The notes below the pieces were generated by a model. That model was given only the letters and a program-made list of their open reading frames with translations. It searched no databases and had not been told where the DNA came from. Source: Rubrivivax sp. (lineage in GTDB: Bacteria; Pseudomonadota; Gammaproteobacteria; Burkholderiales; Burkholderiaceae_C). From it: 64,000 nucleotides of DNA. Made by a program: the position numbers and the translations under genes. Position 1 is the stretch's first letter. Each line of letters starts with the position of its first letter. Positions 28,017-38,402 of the stretch are shown in pieces. Location: positions 1 through 64,000 of the forward strand of contig JALHPF010000015.1 of NCBI GenBank assembly GCA_022842595.1, read 5' to 3'.

Positions 28017-28429
28017 ATGAAGGGCTGGACGGCCCAGGACATGCCGTCGCAGCGGGGGCGTCCGGCGGTCATCAGGGGCGCCACGGGCGGCCTCGGCTTC
28101 GAGACAGCCTTGGGGTTGGCGGCGAGGATCCGGTCGGTACACCCAGCGGCGAACGTCGCCTGCTAACACGCTGGACGTGGCGTCATGGCGCCGCCGACGC
28201 GACGGGTGACTGCCGCTGGTTTCCAACTCCAGTTCGGTACGAACTACCTCAGCCACTTCGCACTGACGGCCTTGCTGCTGCCGCTGCTGCTGCAGGGCCG
28301 CCATGCGAGGGTCGTCAACTTGAGCAGCATGGCCCACCGCTTCGCCGCTTCGCCGCTTCGATTAACTTCGGCGACCTGAACTGGCAGCGCTGCTACCTCG
28401 AACGGCAGCCGCGCTCTCGCGACAGCAGG
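28017..28429 (+). pseudogene. decayed SDR-family oxidoreductase
   Basis: Pieces of a second SDR are visible in broken order. From ATG 28017 the frame reads WTAQDMPSQRGRPAVIRGAT and GGLGFETALGLAAR, a cofactor-binding motif. Then comes a gap with a stop near 28162. The protein resumes at about 28182 with MAPPTRR and [20 protein letters not shown] and [12 protein letters not shown], the Ser-containing core. A frameshift then gives [16 protein letters not shown]. The Tyr-Lys catalytic pair and the C-terminal half are missing. The parent was probably a retinol-dehydrogenase-like SDR. It follows the intact SDR in the same direction. Confidence 0.75.
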
Positions 28430-28777
28430 CGACGACAAGAACCTGGGCTTGGACGGGTCTGGTGCCGCCGCCCACATCCTGGCGCAAGTGGCCCGGTGGC
28501 AGGGGCGCTCGGTGTTCGCCTTCACCCGGCCGGGTTGGTGTGCGCAGGCATCCGCAGGAGCGACATCCCCCCCTTTCCCTTCAGTCTGCTGTGGGAAGAG
28601 CGCCAGTTGCTGCCGGTGGCCAAGCTTGCACGCCAGGATGGGCTCGACTTCCTGCGCCAGGCGCTCCAGATGGACATTGCCACGAAGACCCCACGCTACC
28701 CGCTGCAGCAGGCCGACCAGGCCCTGACTGACGTGCGGGCCAACCGCTTCGAAGGGGCCGCGGTGCTGGCGCCCTGA
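28430..28777 (+). pseudogene. decayed zinc-type alcohol dehydrogenase
   Basis: Two separated parts of a medium-chain zinc alcohol dehydrogenase remain. The first, about 28437-28535, is the NAD-binding region LGLDGSGAAAHILAQVARWQ then RSVFAFTRPG. A deletion and frameshift follow. The second, from about 28560 to the stop at 28777, is the family C-terminus: SDIPPFPFSLLWEERQLLPV, ARQDGLDFL, YPLQQADQALTD and FEGAAVL. The catalytic zinc domain is gone entirely. It lies directly after the SDR relic, which suggests that this stretch lost a short fermentative alcohol/aldehyde gene set. Confidence 0.78.
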
Positions 28778-28878
28778 CAGTGCCGCTTTGGCGGCGGTCA
28801 GGGTTCTCAGACGCTGGTTGCGATCCCGCCGTCCGTGGGTGCGTTGTCGAACAGACATTGGCGGCGCAAAAGCCTAAC

Positions 28879-28891
28879 TTGCAGCTTGCAA
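28879..28891. promoter_or_regulatory. palindrome upstream of arcD
   Basis: TTGCA-GCT-TGCAA is a perfect 13-bp palindrome 23 bp before the arcD start and 10 bp before its GGAGG. It is not an FNR/Anr box. It could be an operator or an mRNA hairpin over the leader; no consensus FNR site was found in the 136-bp leader. Confidence 0.35.
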
Positions 28892-28913
28892 ATACTTCCC
28901 GGAGGTTGCCGAC

Positions 28914-30422
28914 ATGCCCCAGAGCGAAGTTGCCGCTGTCACGGAGATCGGCCCATCCATGCCTGCCCAGGCCGTGGCCGTGCCTGCCGTGAAGGGCAGG
29001 CTCGGTCTCGCTCTGCTGGTGGCGCTGGTGGTCGGCTCGATCATCGGCAGTGGCATCTTCGGCCTGCCGCAGAACATGGCGGTGGGCGCCGGTGCCGGTG
29101 CCATCGTGATCGGCTGGGCGATTACCGGCGTGGGCATGCTGATGCTGGCCTTCACCTATCAGATGCTGGCCGTGCGCAAGCCCGAGCTCGACAACGGCGT
29201 CTACGCCTACGCCCGCGCGCTGTCGGGTGAATACGTCGGCTTCAACGCTGCCTGGGGCTACTGGGTCAGCGCCTGGATCGGCAACGTGGGCTACCTGGTC
29301 GCTGCCTTCGGTGCGCTGGGCTACTTCTATCCCGCCTTCGGCGAGGGGAACACCGGGGCGGCGATCGTCGGCGCGTCGCTGGTGGTCTGGGCCGTGCACT
29401 TCCTGGTGCTGCGGGGCATCCAGGGTGCTGCGGTGCTCAACGCCGTGGTCACGGCGGCCAAGCTCATTCCGCTGGTGTTGTTCATCGTGCTGGTGGCCAT
29501 GGCCTTCCAGGTCAGCACCTTCGAGCTGAACTACTGGGGTGACCCCAAGCTCGGCTCGGTCCTCGACCAGGTGCGCAGCACCATGCTGGTCACGGTGTGG
29601 GTGTTCATCGGCATCGAAGGTGCCAGTGTCTATTCAGCACGCGCCGCGCGGCGCGAAGATGTGGGGCGCGCCACGGTCATCGGCTTTCTCGTCTGCCTGG
29701 CCCTGCTGATGGGCGTGTCGCTGCTGTCCCTGGGCATCTTCACGCAGCCCGAGCTGGCGGCGCTGAAGAACCCGTCGATGGCGCCCGTGCTCGAGAAGGC
29801 GGTGGGCACCTGGGGCGCCGTGGCGATCTACGTGGGCTTGATCGTCTCGGTGGGCGGTGGCTTTCTGGCCTGGACGCTGCTGGCGGCTGAATCACTGTTC
29901 ACGCCGGCCGGCGGCGGCGTGATGCCGGCCTGGCTGGCCCGGCAGAACGACAAGGGCGTGCCCGCCCATGCGCTGTGGCTCACCAACGGCATGGTGCAGC
30001 TCTTCCTGATCCTGACCCTGGTCTCCAAGGCCTCGTACCTGGCGCTGATCTCGCTGTCCACCGCGATGATCCTGATCCCTTACCTCTTCAGCGCCATCTA
30101 TGGCCTGAAGCTGGCCTGGCAGGGCAGGGCACAGGCCGCTGCCACCGCAACCGCAGCCGCCGCCGAATCCCATCCCGCGCGCGACATCTCCATCACCGCG
30201 CTGGCGTCCGTCTACTGCGCCTGGCTGCTGTACGCCGCCGGCCTGAAGTACCTGCTGCTCAGCGCCTTGCTGTATGCGCCCGGCGCGGCGATCTACCTGC
30301 TGGCCAAGACGCAGCGCGCCGAGCGCGCCTTCACCGGGCGCGAGCGGGTGGTGCTGGCGGTGCTGCTGTTGCTGGCACTCGCCTCGGCCTACGGGCTGTG
30401 GGTGGGTCGCTTGACCCTGTGA
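28914..30422 (+). CDS. arcD: arginine/ornithine antiporter
   Basis: A 502-residue inner-membrane transporter of the APA family with about 12-13 helices. The first helix carries [16 protein letters not shown], the substrate-binding motif of the family, and [21 protein letters not shown] and [10 protein letters not shown] match ArcD of Pseudomonas-type deiminase clusters. ArcD imports arginine and exports ornithine without energy cost. A strong GGAGG lies 8 bases before ATG 28914. It heads arcD-arcA-reductase-arcB-arcC; arcA starts 20 bases after the stop. Confidence comes from both sequence and context. Confidence 0.88.
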   Translation: MPQSEVAAVTEIGPSMPAQAVAVPAVKGRLGLALLVALVVGSIIGSGIFGLPQNMAVGAGAGAIVIGWAITGVGMLMLAFTYQMLAVRKPELDNGVYAYARALSGEYVGFNAAWGYWVSAWIGNVGYLVAAFGALGYFYPAFGEGNTGAAIVGASLVVWAVHFLVLRGIQGAAVLNAVVTAAKLIPLVLFIVLVAMAFQVSTFELNYWGDPKLGSVLDQVRSTMLVTVWVFIGIEGASVYSARAARREDVGRATVIGFLVCLALLMGVSLLSLGIFTQPELAALKNPSMAPVLEKAVGTWGAVAIYVGLIVSVGGGFLAWTLLAAESLFTPAGGGVMPAWLARQNDKGVPAHALWLTNGMVQLFLILTLVSKASYLALISLSTAMILIPYLFSAIYGLKLAWQGRAQAAATATAAAAESHPARDISITALASVYCAWLLYAAGLKYLLLSALLYAPGAAIYLLAKTQRAERAFTGRERVVLAVLLLLALASAYGLWVGRLTL

Positions 30423-30442
30423 ACTCCAATGAAAGGCATGGC

Positions 30443-31672
30443 ATGAGCAGTAGCGCGACAAAAGGTCTGCACTCCGAAGTCGGTCGACTGCGCAAGGTCA
30501 TGGTCTGCCGCCCGGGCCTGGCCCAGAAGCGTCTGACCCCGGCCAATTGCCACGAGCTGCTGTTCGACGACGTGCTGTGGGTCAGCCAGGCTCGCAACGA
30601 CCACGACGCCTTCACCAGCGCGCTGAAGGAACGCGATGTGGACGTGCTGGAGATGCATGACGTGCTCGCGCAGACGCTGGCCCTTCCTGCCGCCCGCACC
30701 TGGCTGCTCGACCACAAGCTGGGCCCGGACTACGTCGATGCCGAGACAGCCGCCCAGTTGCGGCCGTGGCTGGAGCAGCTGTCCACGGCCAAGCTGGCCG
30801 ATCATCTGATCGGCGGCGTGGCACGCGCCGATGTGCCGTTCGAGCCTGCCGGCTTGCTTGGCTGCTTCTCGGCGCCGGCCGACCTGCTGATGCCACCCCT
30901 GCCCAACACACTTTTCACCCGCGACAACAGTTGCTGGATCGGTGACGGCGTGGTGCTGTGCTCCATGTTCTGGCCGGCGCGCCGGCAGGAGACGCTGCTG
31001 ATGACGGCGATCTACCGGTTTCATCCGCAGTTCGGTGACGAGACCAAGATCTGGTGGGGCGACCCCGACAAGGACCACGGCGTGGCCTCGCTGGAGGGCG
31101 GTGACGTCATGCCGCTGGGCCAGGGCGTGGTGCTCGTCGGCATGGGCGAGCGCAGCTCGCCGCAGGGCGTTGCTCAGTTGGCGCGCAGCCTGTTCGCCGC
31201 CGGCGGTGCCACGCACGTGCTGGCCGCGCAGATCCCGAAGTCACGCGGCGCCATGCACATGGACACGGTGTTCAGCTTCTGTGATCGCGATCTGGCCACC
31301 ATCTTCCCTGAGATGGTCGACGCCGTGCGCGTGCACAGCCTGCGGCCCGGCAAGAAGGAAGGCTCGCTCGACGTGCGCACTGAAACAAAGCCCTTCGTCG
31401 AGGTCGTGGCCGCAGCGATGGGCCTGCCGAAGATCCGCACCGTGGCCACTGGTGGCGATGCCTATGAATCCGAGCGTGAGCAGTGGGACGACGGCAACAA
31501 CCTGCTGTGCATCGCGCCCGGGGTAGTGATGGCCTACGACCGCAACGTCTACACCAACACCCTGCTGCGAAAGGCCGGCATCGAGGTCATCACCATGCCC
31601 AGCAGCGAACTCGGGCGCGGGCGCGGCGGCAGCCACTGCATGAGCTGCCCGATCGAACGGGATCCGATCTGA
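30443..31672 (+). CDS. arcA: arginine deiminase
   Basis: A 409-residue enzyme that hydrolyses arginine to citrulline and ammonia, the first step of the deiminase pathway, in the cytoplasm. Active-site elements are all present: FTRDN, LEGGDV, the His-Asp pair in MHMDTVF and the nucleophile Cys399 in GSHCMSCP, with a C-terminal tail of the same layout as the Pseudomonas enzyme. The start at ATG 30443 fits the family N-terminus ([17 protein letters not shown]). Its stop overlaps the start of the ferric-reductase-like gene by one base (TGATG). Ammonia release also gives acid tolerance. Confidence 0.94.
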   Translation: MSSSATKGLHSEVGRLRKVMVCRPGLAQKRLTPANCHELLFDDVLWVSQARNDHDAFTSALKERDVDVLEMHDVLAQTLALPAARTWLLDHKLGPDYVDAETAAQLRPWLEQLSTAKLADHLIGGVARADVPFEPAGLLGCFSAPADLLMPPLPNTLFTRDNSCWIGDGVVLCSMFWPARRQETLLMTAIYRFHPQFGDETKIWWGDPDKDHGVASLEGGDVMPLGQGVVLVGMGERSSPQGVAQLARSLFAAGGATHVLAAQIPKSRGAMHMDTVFSFCDRDLATIFPEMVDAVRVHSLRPGKKEGSLDVRTETKPFVEVVAAAMGLPKIRTVATGGDAYESEREQWDDGNNLLCIAPGVVMAYDRNVYTNTLLRKAGIEVITMPSSELGRGRGGSHCMSCPIERDPI

Positions 31673-33027
31673 TGGCGGGTCGTGGCGGCCTGAACCGCAT
31701 CCAGTGGGCCCTGGGCGGCGTGCTTCTGGCGGTGCTCGCGCTCTGGCTGGCCACCGCGCCGTTCGGTGGCCTGGGCCTGAGCGTGTTTGCCTTGCGTGCG
31801 CCGTCGCTGCAAGGCACTGGCACGCTGGCGATGGCCGCGATGAGCGTGGCCATGGTGCTGGCGACGCGGCCGGTGTTCTTCGAGCCGTGGCTGGGTGGAC
31901 TCGACAAGATGTACCGCCTGCACAAGTGGCTGGGCATCTCGGCGCTGGTGTTCGCCGTCAGCCACTGGCTGTGGGTGGAAGCGCCGAAGTGGATGGTCGA
32001 CCTCGGCTGGCTGGTGCGCCCGGCGCAAGTCGCCCCGGTGCCATCGGCCGAGCCGGAACCGGCGGTATGGGCGCTGCTGCACGGCCTGCGCGATCCGGCG
32101 GAAGGCCTGGGCGAATGGGCGTTCTATGCCCTGGTGCTGCTGATCGCGCTGGCCTTGTGGAAGCGCTTCCCCTACCGTCGCTTCTTCCAGACCCACCGGC
32201 TGCTGCCCGTGGTCTACCTCGTGCTGGTCTTTCACGCCGTGGTGCTGACCAGCGACGGCAGTTGGGCGCAGCCCGTGGGGATGGTGATGGCGCTGCTGAT
32301 GCTGGCCGGCACCGTGGCGGCGCTGATGGTGCTGTTCGGCGCGGTGGGCCGCAGCCGCCAGGCGGTCGCCGAGGTGCAGGCCACCAGCCAGGCCGCTGGC
32401 ACCGATGTGCTGAAGGTCGAGGTCGCGCTCAAGAGCCGGTGGGCGGGCCATGAAGCCGGCCAGTTCGCGTTCGTCCGCTTCGATGCGAGCGAAGGGGCAC
32501 ACCCTTTCACCATCACCTCCCCGTGGACGGGTGACGGGCACCTGGTGTTCCTGATCAAGGGCCTGGGCGACTACACGCGGCAGTTGCCGGCGCTGCTGAA
32601 AACGGGCGATCTGTTGCGCGTCGAGGGCCCTTATGGAACCTTCAATTTCGTGGGTGCCAAGAGCAGCCAGGTGTGGGTGGGGGGTGGCATCGGCATCACC
32701 CCGTTCATCGCGCGCCTGCAGCAACTGGCGCTGCGCCCCGATGGCAAGTCGATCGACCTCTTCTACACCACCGCCACAGCGCGCGATGGCGTGGTGGCGC
32801 GGCTGGCTGCCGCCGCGCAGGCCGTGGGCGCGCGCCTGCATGTGATGGTGGATGCGGTGGACGGGCGGCTGAACGCCGAGCGGCTGTGCGCGGCTGTGCC
32901 CGGCTGGCGAACCGCCGATGTGTGGTTCTGCGGGCCGGCTGCCTTTGGCCAAACCTTGCGCCACGACCTGATGGCCAAGGGCTTGCCCGGGCGCGACTTC
33001 CACCAGGAACTCTTCAACCTGCGTTGA
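31672..33027 (+). CDS. ferric-reductase-like membrane oxidoreductase within the arc operon
   Basis: A 451-residue membrane flavocytochrome-like protein. The N-terminal half has about six helices with paired histidines in [16 protein letters not shown] and [15 protein letters not shown], the pattern that binds two haems in ferric reductase/NOX domains. The C-terminal half is a ferredoxin-NADP reductase-type module: HPFTITSPW (FAD), [11 protein letters not shown] (nucleotide) and FCGPAAF. Electrons would go from NAD(P)H via FAD and haem across the membrane; the acceptor is unknown. It overlaps arcA (TGATG) and is followed by arcB after 35 bases. A ferric reductase between arcA and arcB is not part of the canonical pathway. 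Confidence 0.85.
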   Translation: MAGRGGLNRIQWALGGVLLAVLALWLATAPFGGLGLSVFALRAPSLQGTGTLAMAAMSVAMVLATRPVFFEPWLGGLDKMYRLHKWLGISALVFAVSHWLWVEAPKWMVDLGWLVRPAQVAPVPSAEPEPAVWALLHGLRDPAEGLGEWAFYALVLLIALALWKRFPYRRFFQTHRLLPVVYLVLVFHAVVLTSDGSWAQPVGMVMALLMLAGTVAALMVLFGAVGRSRQAVAEVQATSQAAGTDVLKVEVALKSRWAGHEAGQFAFVRFDASEGAHPFTITSPWTGDGHLVFLIKGLGDYTRQLPALLKTGDLLRVEGPYGTFNFVGAKSSQVWVGGGIGITPFIARLQQLALRPDGKSIDLFYTTATARDGVVARLAAAAQAVGARLHVMVDAVDGRLNAERLCAAVPGWRTADVWFCGPAAFGQTLRHDLMAKGLPGRDFHQELFNLR

Positions 33028-33062
33028 GCGCAGCGCGCGCCTCGACACCACTGGGCCATTCC

Positions 33063-34061
<999 letters not shown>

Positions 34062-34068
34062 GATCGCC

Positions 34069-34986
34069 ATGAGGTTGCTCGTGGCGCTCGGCGGCAATGC
34101 ACTGCTGCGTCGCACCCAGGTGCCCAGCGCCGGCAACCAGCTGGAGAACATTCGCATCGCCTGTGCGCAGGTGGCACGCGTGGCCGCAGCGCACGACATG
34201 GTGCTGACGCATGGCAACGGCCCGCAAGTGGGCCTGCTGGCATTGCAGTCGGCTGCGTACACCGCCGTGGAGAGCTACCCGCTGGACGTGCTGGATGCCG
34301 AATCGGAAGGCATGCTCGGCTACCTGCTGGAGCAGGAGCTGGCGAACCTGCTGCCCGCTTCGCGGGCGGTGGCCTCGCTGCTCACCCGGGTCGAGGTCGA
34401 CCCACAGGACCCTGCGTTCCAGGCGCCGGCCAAGCCGATCGGACCGGTCTACACGCGGGCCCAGGCCGACGAACTGGCCCTGCGCCGCCAATGGGCGATG
34501 GCGCCCGACGGCGCCGGCTGGAGGCGGGTGGTGCCCTCGCCCAGACCCGTGCGGATACCCGGTCTCGGTGTGATCCGCAGCTTGCTGGGCCAGGGTGTGC
34601 TGGTCATCGCGGCCGGCGGCGGCGGCATCCCTGTCGTGCCCCGGCCCGATGGCGGCGGCATGCAAGGCGTTGAAGCCGTCATCGACAAGGACCTGTGCAG
34701 CGCCTTCATCGCCACCGAACTGCAGGTGGACTGCCTGATCATCGCGACCGACGTGGATGCGGTCTACCTCGATTGGGGGCTTCCAACGCAGCGAGCCATC
34801 GGCCACACCACGCCAGAAGCGCTGGCAGCCCACCTCTTTGCGGCAGGTTCGATGGCACCCAAGGTCGAGGCTGCCTGCCAGTTCGTTCGAGCCAGCGGCC
34901 GGCGCGCTGCCATTGGTGCCTTGGGCGACATCGAAGCCTTGCTCGCGGGTCAACGTGGAACACAGATCAGTCCCGCAGCGGCTTGA
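34069..34986 (+). CDS. arcC: carbamate kinase
   Basis: A 305-residue kinase that transfers phosphate from carbamoyl phosphate to ADP, giving ATP, ammonia and CO2: the energy-yielding step of the pathway. The amino-acid-kinase fold motifs are clear: LVALGGNALLRR at the N-terminus, LTHGNGPQVGLLALQ, VIAAGGGGIPVV, VIDKDLCSAFIA and ATDVDAVY. It is the last gene of the arc operon, seven bases after arcB. No acetate kinase is nearby, so this is the only ATP-forming kinase visible in the stress region. Confidence 0.94.
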   Translation: MRLLVALGGNALLRRTQVPSAGNQLENIRIACAQVARVAAAHDMVLTHGNGPQVGLLALQSAAYTAVESYPLDVLDAESEGMLGYLLEQELANLLPASRAVASLLTRVEVDPQDPAFQAPAKPIGPVYTRAQADELALRRQWAMAPDGAGWRRVVPSPRPVRIPGLGVIRSLLGQGVLVIAAGGGGIPVVPRPDGGGMQGVEAVIDKDLCSAFIATELQVDCLIIATDVDAVYLDWGLPTQRAIGHTTPEALAAHLFAAGSMAPKVEAACQFVRASGRRAAIGALGDIEALLAGQRGTQISPAAA

Positions 34987-35120
34987 CCCGCGCCGTGCCG
35001 GCCCATTGTCCCGGCTGACCGGAACCTGGCCATGCCGTCGGATGTCCGGATGGCCTGGCATTCGAAGGCAGCGTACGGCAAGGAACGGACAGAGTGCGCC
35101 ACCGATGCGACCATTCGCGA

Positions 35121-35783
35121 ATGCAATCCAATCTGTTCGGCAAGCCGTCGCGCCTGAGCATCGCCCTGGGCGTGTTCGTTGTTTCCACCCTCGCCATGTC
35201 TGTCCTTCCCATGCCCAGTCACGCCACGGAAGAGCCTGACTTCCAGGTCGTTCGCGAACTTGGCGACATCCAGGTGCGGCAGTACGCCGCCTACGCAGTG
35301 GCCGAAGTCGTGGTGGCCGGCCCGGCGAGCGAGGCGGGCAATCAGGCCTTCCCGATTCTGGCGGGCTACATCTTCGGCAAGAACAAGGGCGAGCGGAAGT
35401 TCGCCATGACGGCACCCGTGACGCAGGCCGCCGTGCCGGTCAAGCTGGAGATGACTGCGCCGGTCACCCAGACGGTGGCGCCCGGCGGATTCCTGGTGCA
35501 GTTCGTGCTGCCCAAAGGCGTGACGGTGGCCAATGCGCCAGAACCCCTGGATTCGCGGGTTCGACTTCGTGAGGTGCCGCCCAGCCAGGTGGCCGTGATC
35601 CGATTTTCGGGCTTCTGGTCGGCGTCGAACTACGACGAGCATCTGGCGAAGTTGCAGGCGGCGTTGCGCACGGCCGACCTGGCGTGGGCCGGCGAGCCGG
35701 TGTACTCACGCTACAACGCACCCTTCACGCCCTGGTTCATGCGGCGCAACGAGATCTGGCTGCGCCTGGCCGCGCAGCCCTGA
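35121..35783 (+). CDS. SOUL haem-binding family protein
   Basis: A 220-residue exported protein. A signal peptide (MQSNLFGKPSRL then a hydrophobic core) ends near MPSHATEE. The SOUL domain follows: FQVVRELGDIQVRQYAAYAV, the repeated motif FAMTAPVTQ / EMTAPVTQ and YNAPFTPWFMRRNEIW near the end, all typical. SOUL proteins bind haem or porphyrin in animals and plants; bacterial members are periplasmic and mostly uncharacterised. The start could also be GTG 35094, but ATG 35121 gives the better signal peptide. It lies 134 bp after arcC and is probably transcribed on its own. Confidence 0.8.
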   Translation: MQSNLFGKPSRLSIALGVFVVSTLAMSVLPMPSHATEEPDFQVVRELGDIQVRQYAAYAVAEVVVAGPASEAGNQAFPILAGYIFGKNKGERKFAMTAPVTQAAVPVKLEMTAPVTQTVAPGGFLVQFVLPKGVTVANAPEPLDSRVRLREVPPSQVAVIRFSGFWSASNYDEHLAKLQAALRTADLAWAGEPVYSRYNAPFTPWFMRRNEIWLRLAAQP

Positions 35784-35836
35784 CCGGCTGCCCGCCTGCG
35801 CCTTGGTTGCGGCCTGCGAAGGGTGATCGTGCTGCG

Positions 35837-36589
35837 CTAACGTGCCAGATACCCGCCGTCCACGGGGTAATAGGCACCAGTGACGAACGACGCCTTGTCC
35901 GACGACAGCCATGCCACAAGTTCCGCCACCTCTTCGGGGTGCCCCAGCCGGCCCAGAGGATGCGCCGCCACCAGCGCTGCCATGCGGACGGCATCAGCCT
36001 CCAGCCGGCTGACCATGGGGGTGTGGATGAACCCCGGCCCGACCGCGTTGATGCGGATGCCCTTGCCGCTGTACTCGAGCGCGGCCACTTGCGTCAGCCC
36101 CACCACGCCGTGCTTGGCCGCGGTGTAGGCCGAGTTGGTGGCGAAGCCCACGGCGCCAAGCACCGAAGCCATGTTGACGATGGAGCCACCGCCGGTCTTG
36201 AGCATGGCGGCAATCTGTTGCTGCATGCCGTAGAACACGCCAGACAGGTTGATGTTGATGACCTGCGCCCAACCGTCCAGCGGGTAGTCGGCGATCGGCG
36301 CACTGGGGCCGCCAATGCCGGCGTTGTTGCACGCTGCGTCAAGGCGCCCGTAATGGGCCACCGTCTGCTCCACCAGTGACTGCGCATCCTTCGGCTGGCC
36401 CACGTCGGCCGCCAGGAAGATGGCATCGCCGCCCTTCGCACGCACCAGGGCCACCGTCTCTTCGCCGCCGATGCGGTTCGTGTCCGACACCACCACCCGA
36501 GCACCTTCGCGCGCCCACACCAGCGCTACCGCGCGTCCGATGCCCGACGAAGCTCCGGTGACCAGCGCTATCTTGTTCTTCAGCATCAT
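35837..36589 (-). CDS. SDR-family oxidoreductase
   Basis: A 250-residue classical short-chain dehydrogenase. TGASSGIGRAVAL is the cofactor motif, NNAGIGGP and NMASVLGAVGFATNSAYTAA with the following KHG give the Ser and Tyr-xxx-Lys catalytic residues, and PVDGGYLAR closes the protein. The residue after the second beta strand (VVVSDTN) is Asp, which favours NAD. The substrate is unknown; FabG-like and glucose-dehydrogenase-like members look alike. It is 85 bases downstream of the BON gene in the same direction, so co-transcription is possible. Confidence 0.85.
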   Translation of the reverse strand: MMLKNKIALVTGASSGIGRAVALVWAREGARVVVSDTNRIGGEETVALVRAKGGDAIFLAADVGQPKDAQSLVEQTVAHYGRLDAACNNAGIGGPSAPIADYPLDGWAQVININLSGVFYGMQQQIAAMLKTGGGSIVNMASVLGAVGFATNSAYTAAKHGVVGLTQVAALEYSGKGIRINAVGPGFIHTPMVSRLEADAVRMAALVAAHPLGRLGHPEEVAELVAWLSSDKASFVTGAYYPVDGGYLAR

Positions 36590-36674
36590 TCAGTCCTTCT
36601 CTGTCCGGGAAATCTGGAAACCAGGCCTTGGGCGCTCGGCCGAGGCCCGGCGGGGTGGGGTCGATAGGCCAAGC

Positions 36675-37337
36675 TCAATGCGCCAAGCTCATCATGTCGA
36701 CCACGTTGCGCACGCCCGGCGTGCCCCAGGCCGAGCTGGTCGCGGTGTCGCGCTCGTCCCAGCTGTGCACCGTGCCCGACAGCGTGACATCGCTGCCATG
36801 CACTGCAACCGAGATCTTCCTGGCATCGGCAATCGACCTGCGCTTCAGTGCCGCCTCGATATCCGACTTGACGGCGGTGGCAGTGACCGGGCGCAGCGAC
36901 GGCTTGATGCCGATCTGGTCACTGACGCCCGTCACACCCATCAGGGTGCGCACGCTGTCGGTCGCGGCTTGCCGCTGGTACTGCCAGTCGACGTCACCCG
37001 ACAGCGTGACCCAGCCGCCCTCGACCATCACCTTGATGGCACCGGCGGGCAGCGACGAAGTCCACTCCAGGACGTTCTCGACCGCTTCCGCTACGTCGGC
37101 GTCCGTGCGCATGCTCAGGCCGGTGAGATGCACCTTCAACTCGGTGGTCATGGCCTTGACGCCGGCCACACGCTGCGCGGCGCGCTCGGCGTTCCACTTC
37201 TCCGCGAAGCTGTCGACATGGCCGGCCAGCGTCACGACGCCGTCCTTGACTTCAACCCCGATTCGGGCGGCATGCACCGAGGGTTCCCACTTGAGTTCTG
37301 CGCTCACGTCCTGCTGCAGTTGGCTGTCGGTCTTCAT
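36675..37337 (-). CDS. triple BON-domain stress protein (copy 1)
   Basis: A 220-residue protein made of three BON domains (about 1-70, 75-145, 150-218), each with the V-x-V-x-x-G-x-V-x-L-x-G pattern: VEVKDGVVTLAGHV, VMVEGGWVTLSGDV and VAVHGSDVTLSGTV. BON domains bind phospholipid surfaces or support envelope and osmotic stress resistance (OsmY family). No signal peptide is seen, unlike OsmY, so it may act in the cytoplasm or at the inner membrane face. It is a close paralogue of the gene at 38403-39056. The start at ATG 37337 gives the same N-terminus (MKTDSQLQQDV) as the paralogue (MKSDSQLQQDV). Confidence 0.87.
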   Translation of the reverse strand: MKTDSQLQQDVSAELKWEPSVHAARIGVEVKDGVVTLAGHVDSFAEKWNAERAAQRVAGVKAMTTELKVHLTGLSMRTDADVAEAVENVLEWTSSLPAGAIKVMVEGGWVTLSGDVDWQYQRQAATDSVRTLMGVTGVSDQIGIKPSLRPVTATAVKSDIEAALKRRSIADARKISVAVHGSDVTLSGTVHSWDERDTATSSAWGTPGVRNVVDMMSLAH

Positions 37338-37639
37338 GGTGGTTGATTCCGGAGGTGGATGAAGGGCCCAGCTTGGCGCGCAGAGTGCCAAACGTCTGTA
37401 CGTCTGCGTACGTCCGCAAGCCGTGTCGATGCACTGAGTTGGCAGATCGACGTGCGCCGAGGGCCGTTGATGGCGGGCGATGGCATGCCTGTTCCGGGCA
37501 TGGCTGCAGGCTGGACACGGCGCGGGCTCTCGACCTTCCTGGGCTTGATGGGCCAGCGCGGCATCGTCAACATGACGATGGTCGATGGCCTAGCCGTCTC
37601 AGTTCGTTCTGCGGCGGCCTTCCGCCCAGCGCTTGCCCG
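37338..37639. promoter_or_regulatory. spacer with GTACG-N4-CGTAC palindrome
   Basis: This 302-bp gap separates two minus-strand units and holds no recognisable gene. At 37398-37411 there is a perfect 5-4-5 inverted repeat GTACGTCTGCGTAC, flanked by further ACGTC copies at 37392 and 37410. It is centred about 67 bp before the BON gene start, a plausible operator or activator position. The binding protein is unknown. Confidence 0.4.
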
Positions 37640-37861
37640 TCAATCGAGAAGCACCAGATACCCATGATCCTGCGCCGCCTCGATCTCCTCGTAGGGCAGG
37701 GCCACCGAACTCTGCCCGCGTGCTCCCCAGATGATGTCGATGGTCCGTCCGCCCAGGCTTTCGACGAGACAGGGACCGATGGGGATGTTCTGTTTTCGAC
37801 CACTGCCGGACAGGTACGGGACAGGCCCTGTGATGCGTGCCTGGTGGATCGTGATGTTCAT
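37640..37861 (-). CDS. conserved small protein of unknown function (73 aa)
   Basis: A 73-residue soluble protein beginning MNITIHQARITGP and ending GYLVLLD, with IDIIWGARGQSSVALPYEEI in the middle. Composition and position (23 bases after the glycine-zipper gene, same strand) support a real gene. I recall short proteins like this in stress loci of Burkholderiales but know no function. It is predicted to be mainly beta strand, with no motif, cysteine pair or membrane segment. It looks like the third gene of a BON - glycine-zipper - small protein operon. Confidence 0.65.
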   Translation of the reverse strand: MNITIHQARITGPVPYLSGSGRKQNIPIGPCLVESLGGRTIDIIWGARGQSSVALPYEEIEAAQDHGYLVLLD

Positions 37862-37884
37862 GGCCAGTTCCTGTCCCTTCGTTT

Positions 37885-38388
37885 CTAGGCTGCGACGGTC
37901 GTCTTCGCCATGGCCAGCACGCTGCGCGCCTTTTCCTGGTCTTCAGCGCTGCCGTGGACGACGAGCAGGTACTTGTCGACCTTCAACGCCGCCTCGTACT
38001 TGATGACCTGGTCCTTGGGCACGCCGATTTGTGTCAAGGCTGCACCGAGTGCCGACAGACCGCCGACGACGACGGCGCCTTCCAGCGCGCCGACGAGCGC
38101 GGCCACGATGGGCCCCGCCATGCCGACGACGCCGAGGCCCGGCAGGACAAATACGGCAGGAGCCAGCAACATTCCCCAGATGCCGCCCCAGAAGGCACCG
38201 CTGCCGCCCCAGGCCTTGATGCGGTCGCCTGCGGTGTAGAAGCCCATCGGCTTTTCTTCGCTGTGGTAACCCTTACCCACCAGCGACAACTTCTTCATGT
38301 CGAAGCCGGATTGGCCCAGCGTGCGGATGGCATCCTCTGCCGCGGCGTGGTTGTCGAAGACGAAGAACTCAGAGTCTGGATTGCTCAT
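37885..38388 (-). CDS. glycine-zipper membrane stress protein (general stress protein 17M-like)
   Basis: A 167-residue protein in two parts. Residues 1-60 resemble the YflT/general-stress-protein module (FFVFDNHAAAEDAIRTLGQS, LVGKGYH). Residues about 65-125 are glycine-rich and hydrophobic with glycine-zipper spacing (SGAFWGGIWGMLLAPAVFVL, GLGVVGMAGPIVAALVGALE), probably two membrane segments. The C-terminus returns to a soluble module (KVDKYLLVVHGSAEDQEKA). Such proteins are linked to general stress but their mechanism is unknown. It starts 14 bases after the second BON gene and precedes the 73-residue gene, forming one operon. Confidence 0.75.
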   Translation of the reverse strand: MSNPDSEFFVFDNHAAAEDAIRTLGQSGFDMKKLSLVGKGYHSEEKPMGFYTAGDRIKAWGGSGAFWGGIWGMLLAPAVFVLPGLGVVGMAGPIVAALVGALEGAVVVGGLSALGAALTQIGVPKDQVIKYEAALKVDKYLLVVHGSAEDQEKARSVLAMAKTTVAA

Positions 38389-38402
38389 GGTCTGCTCCCG
38401 GT

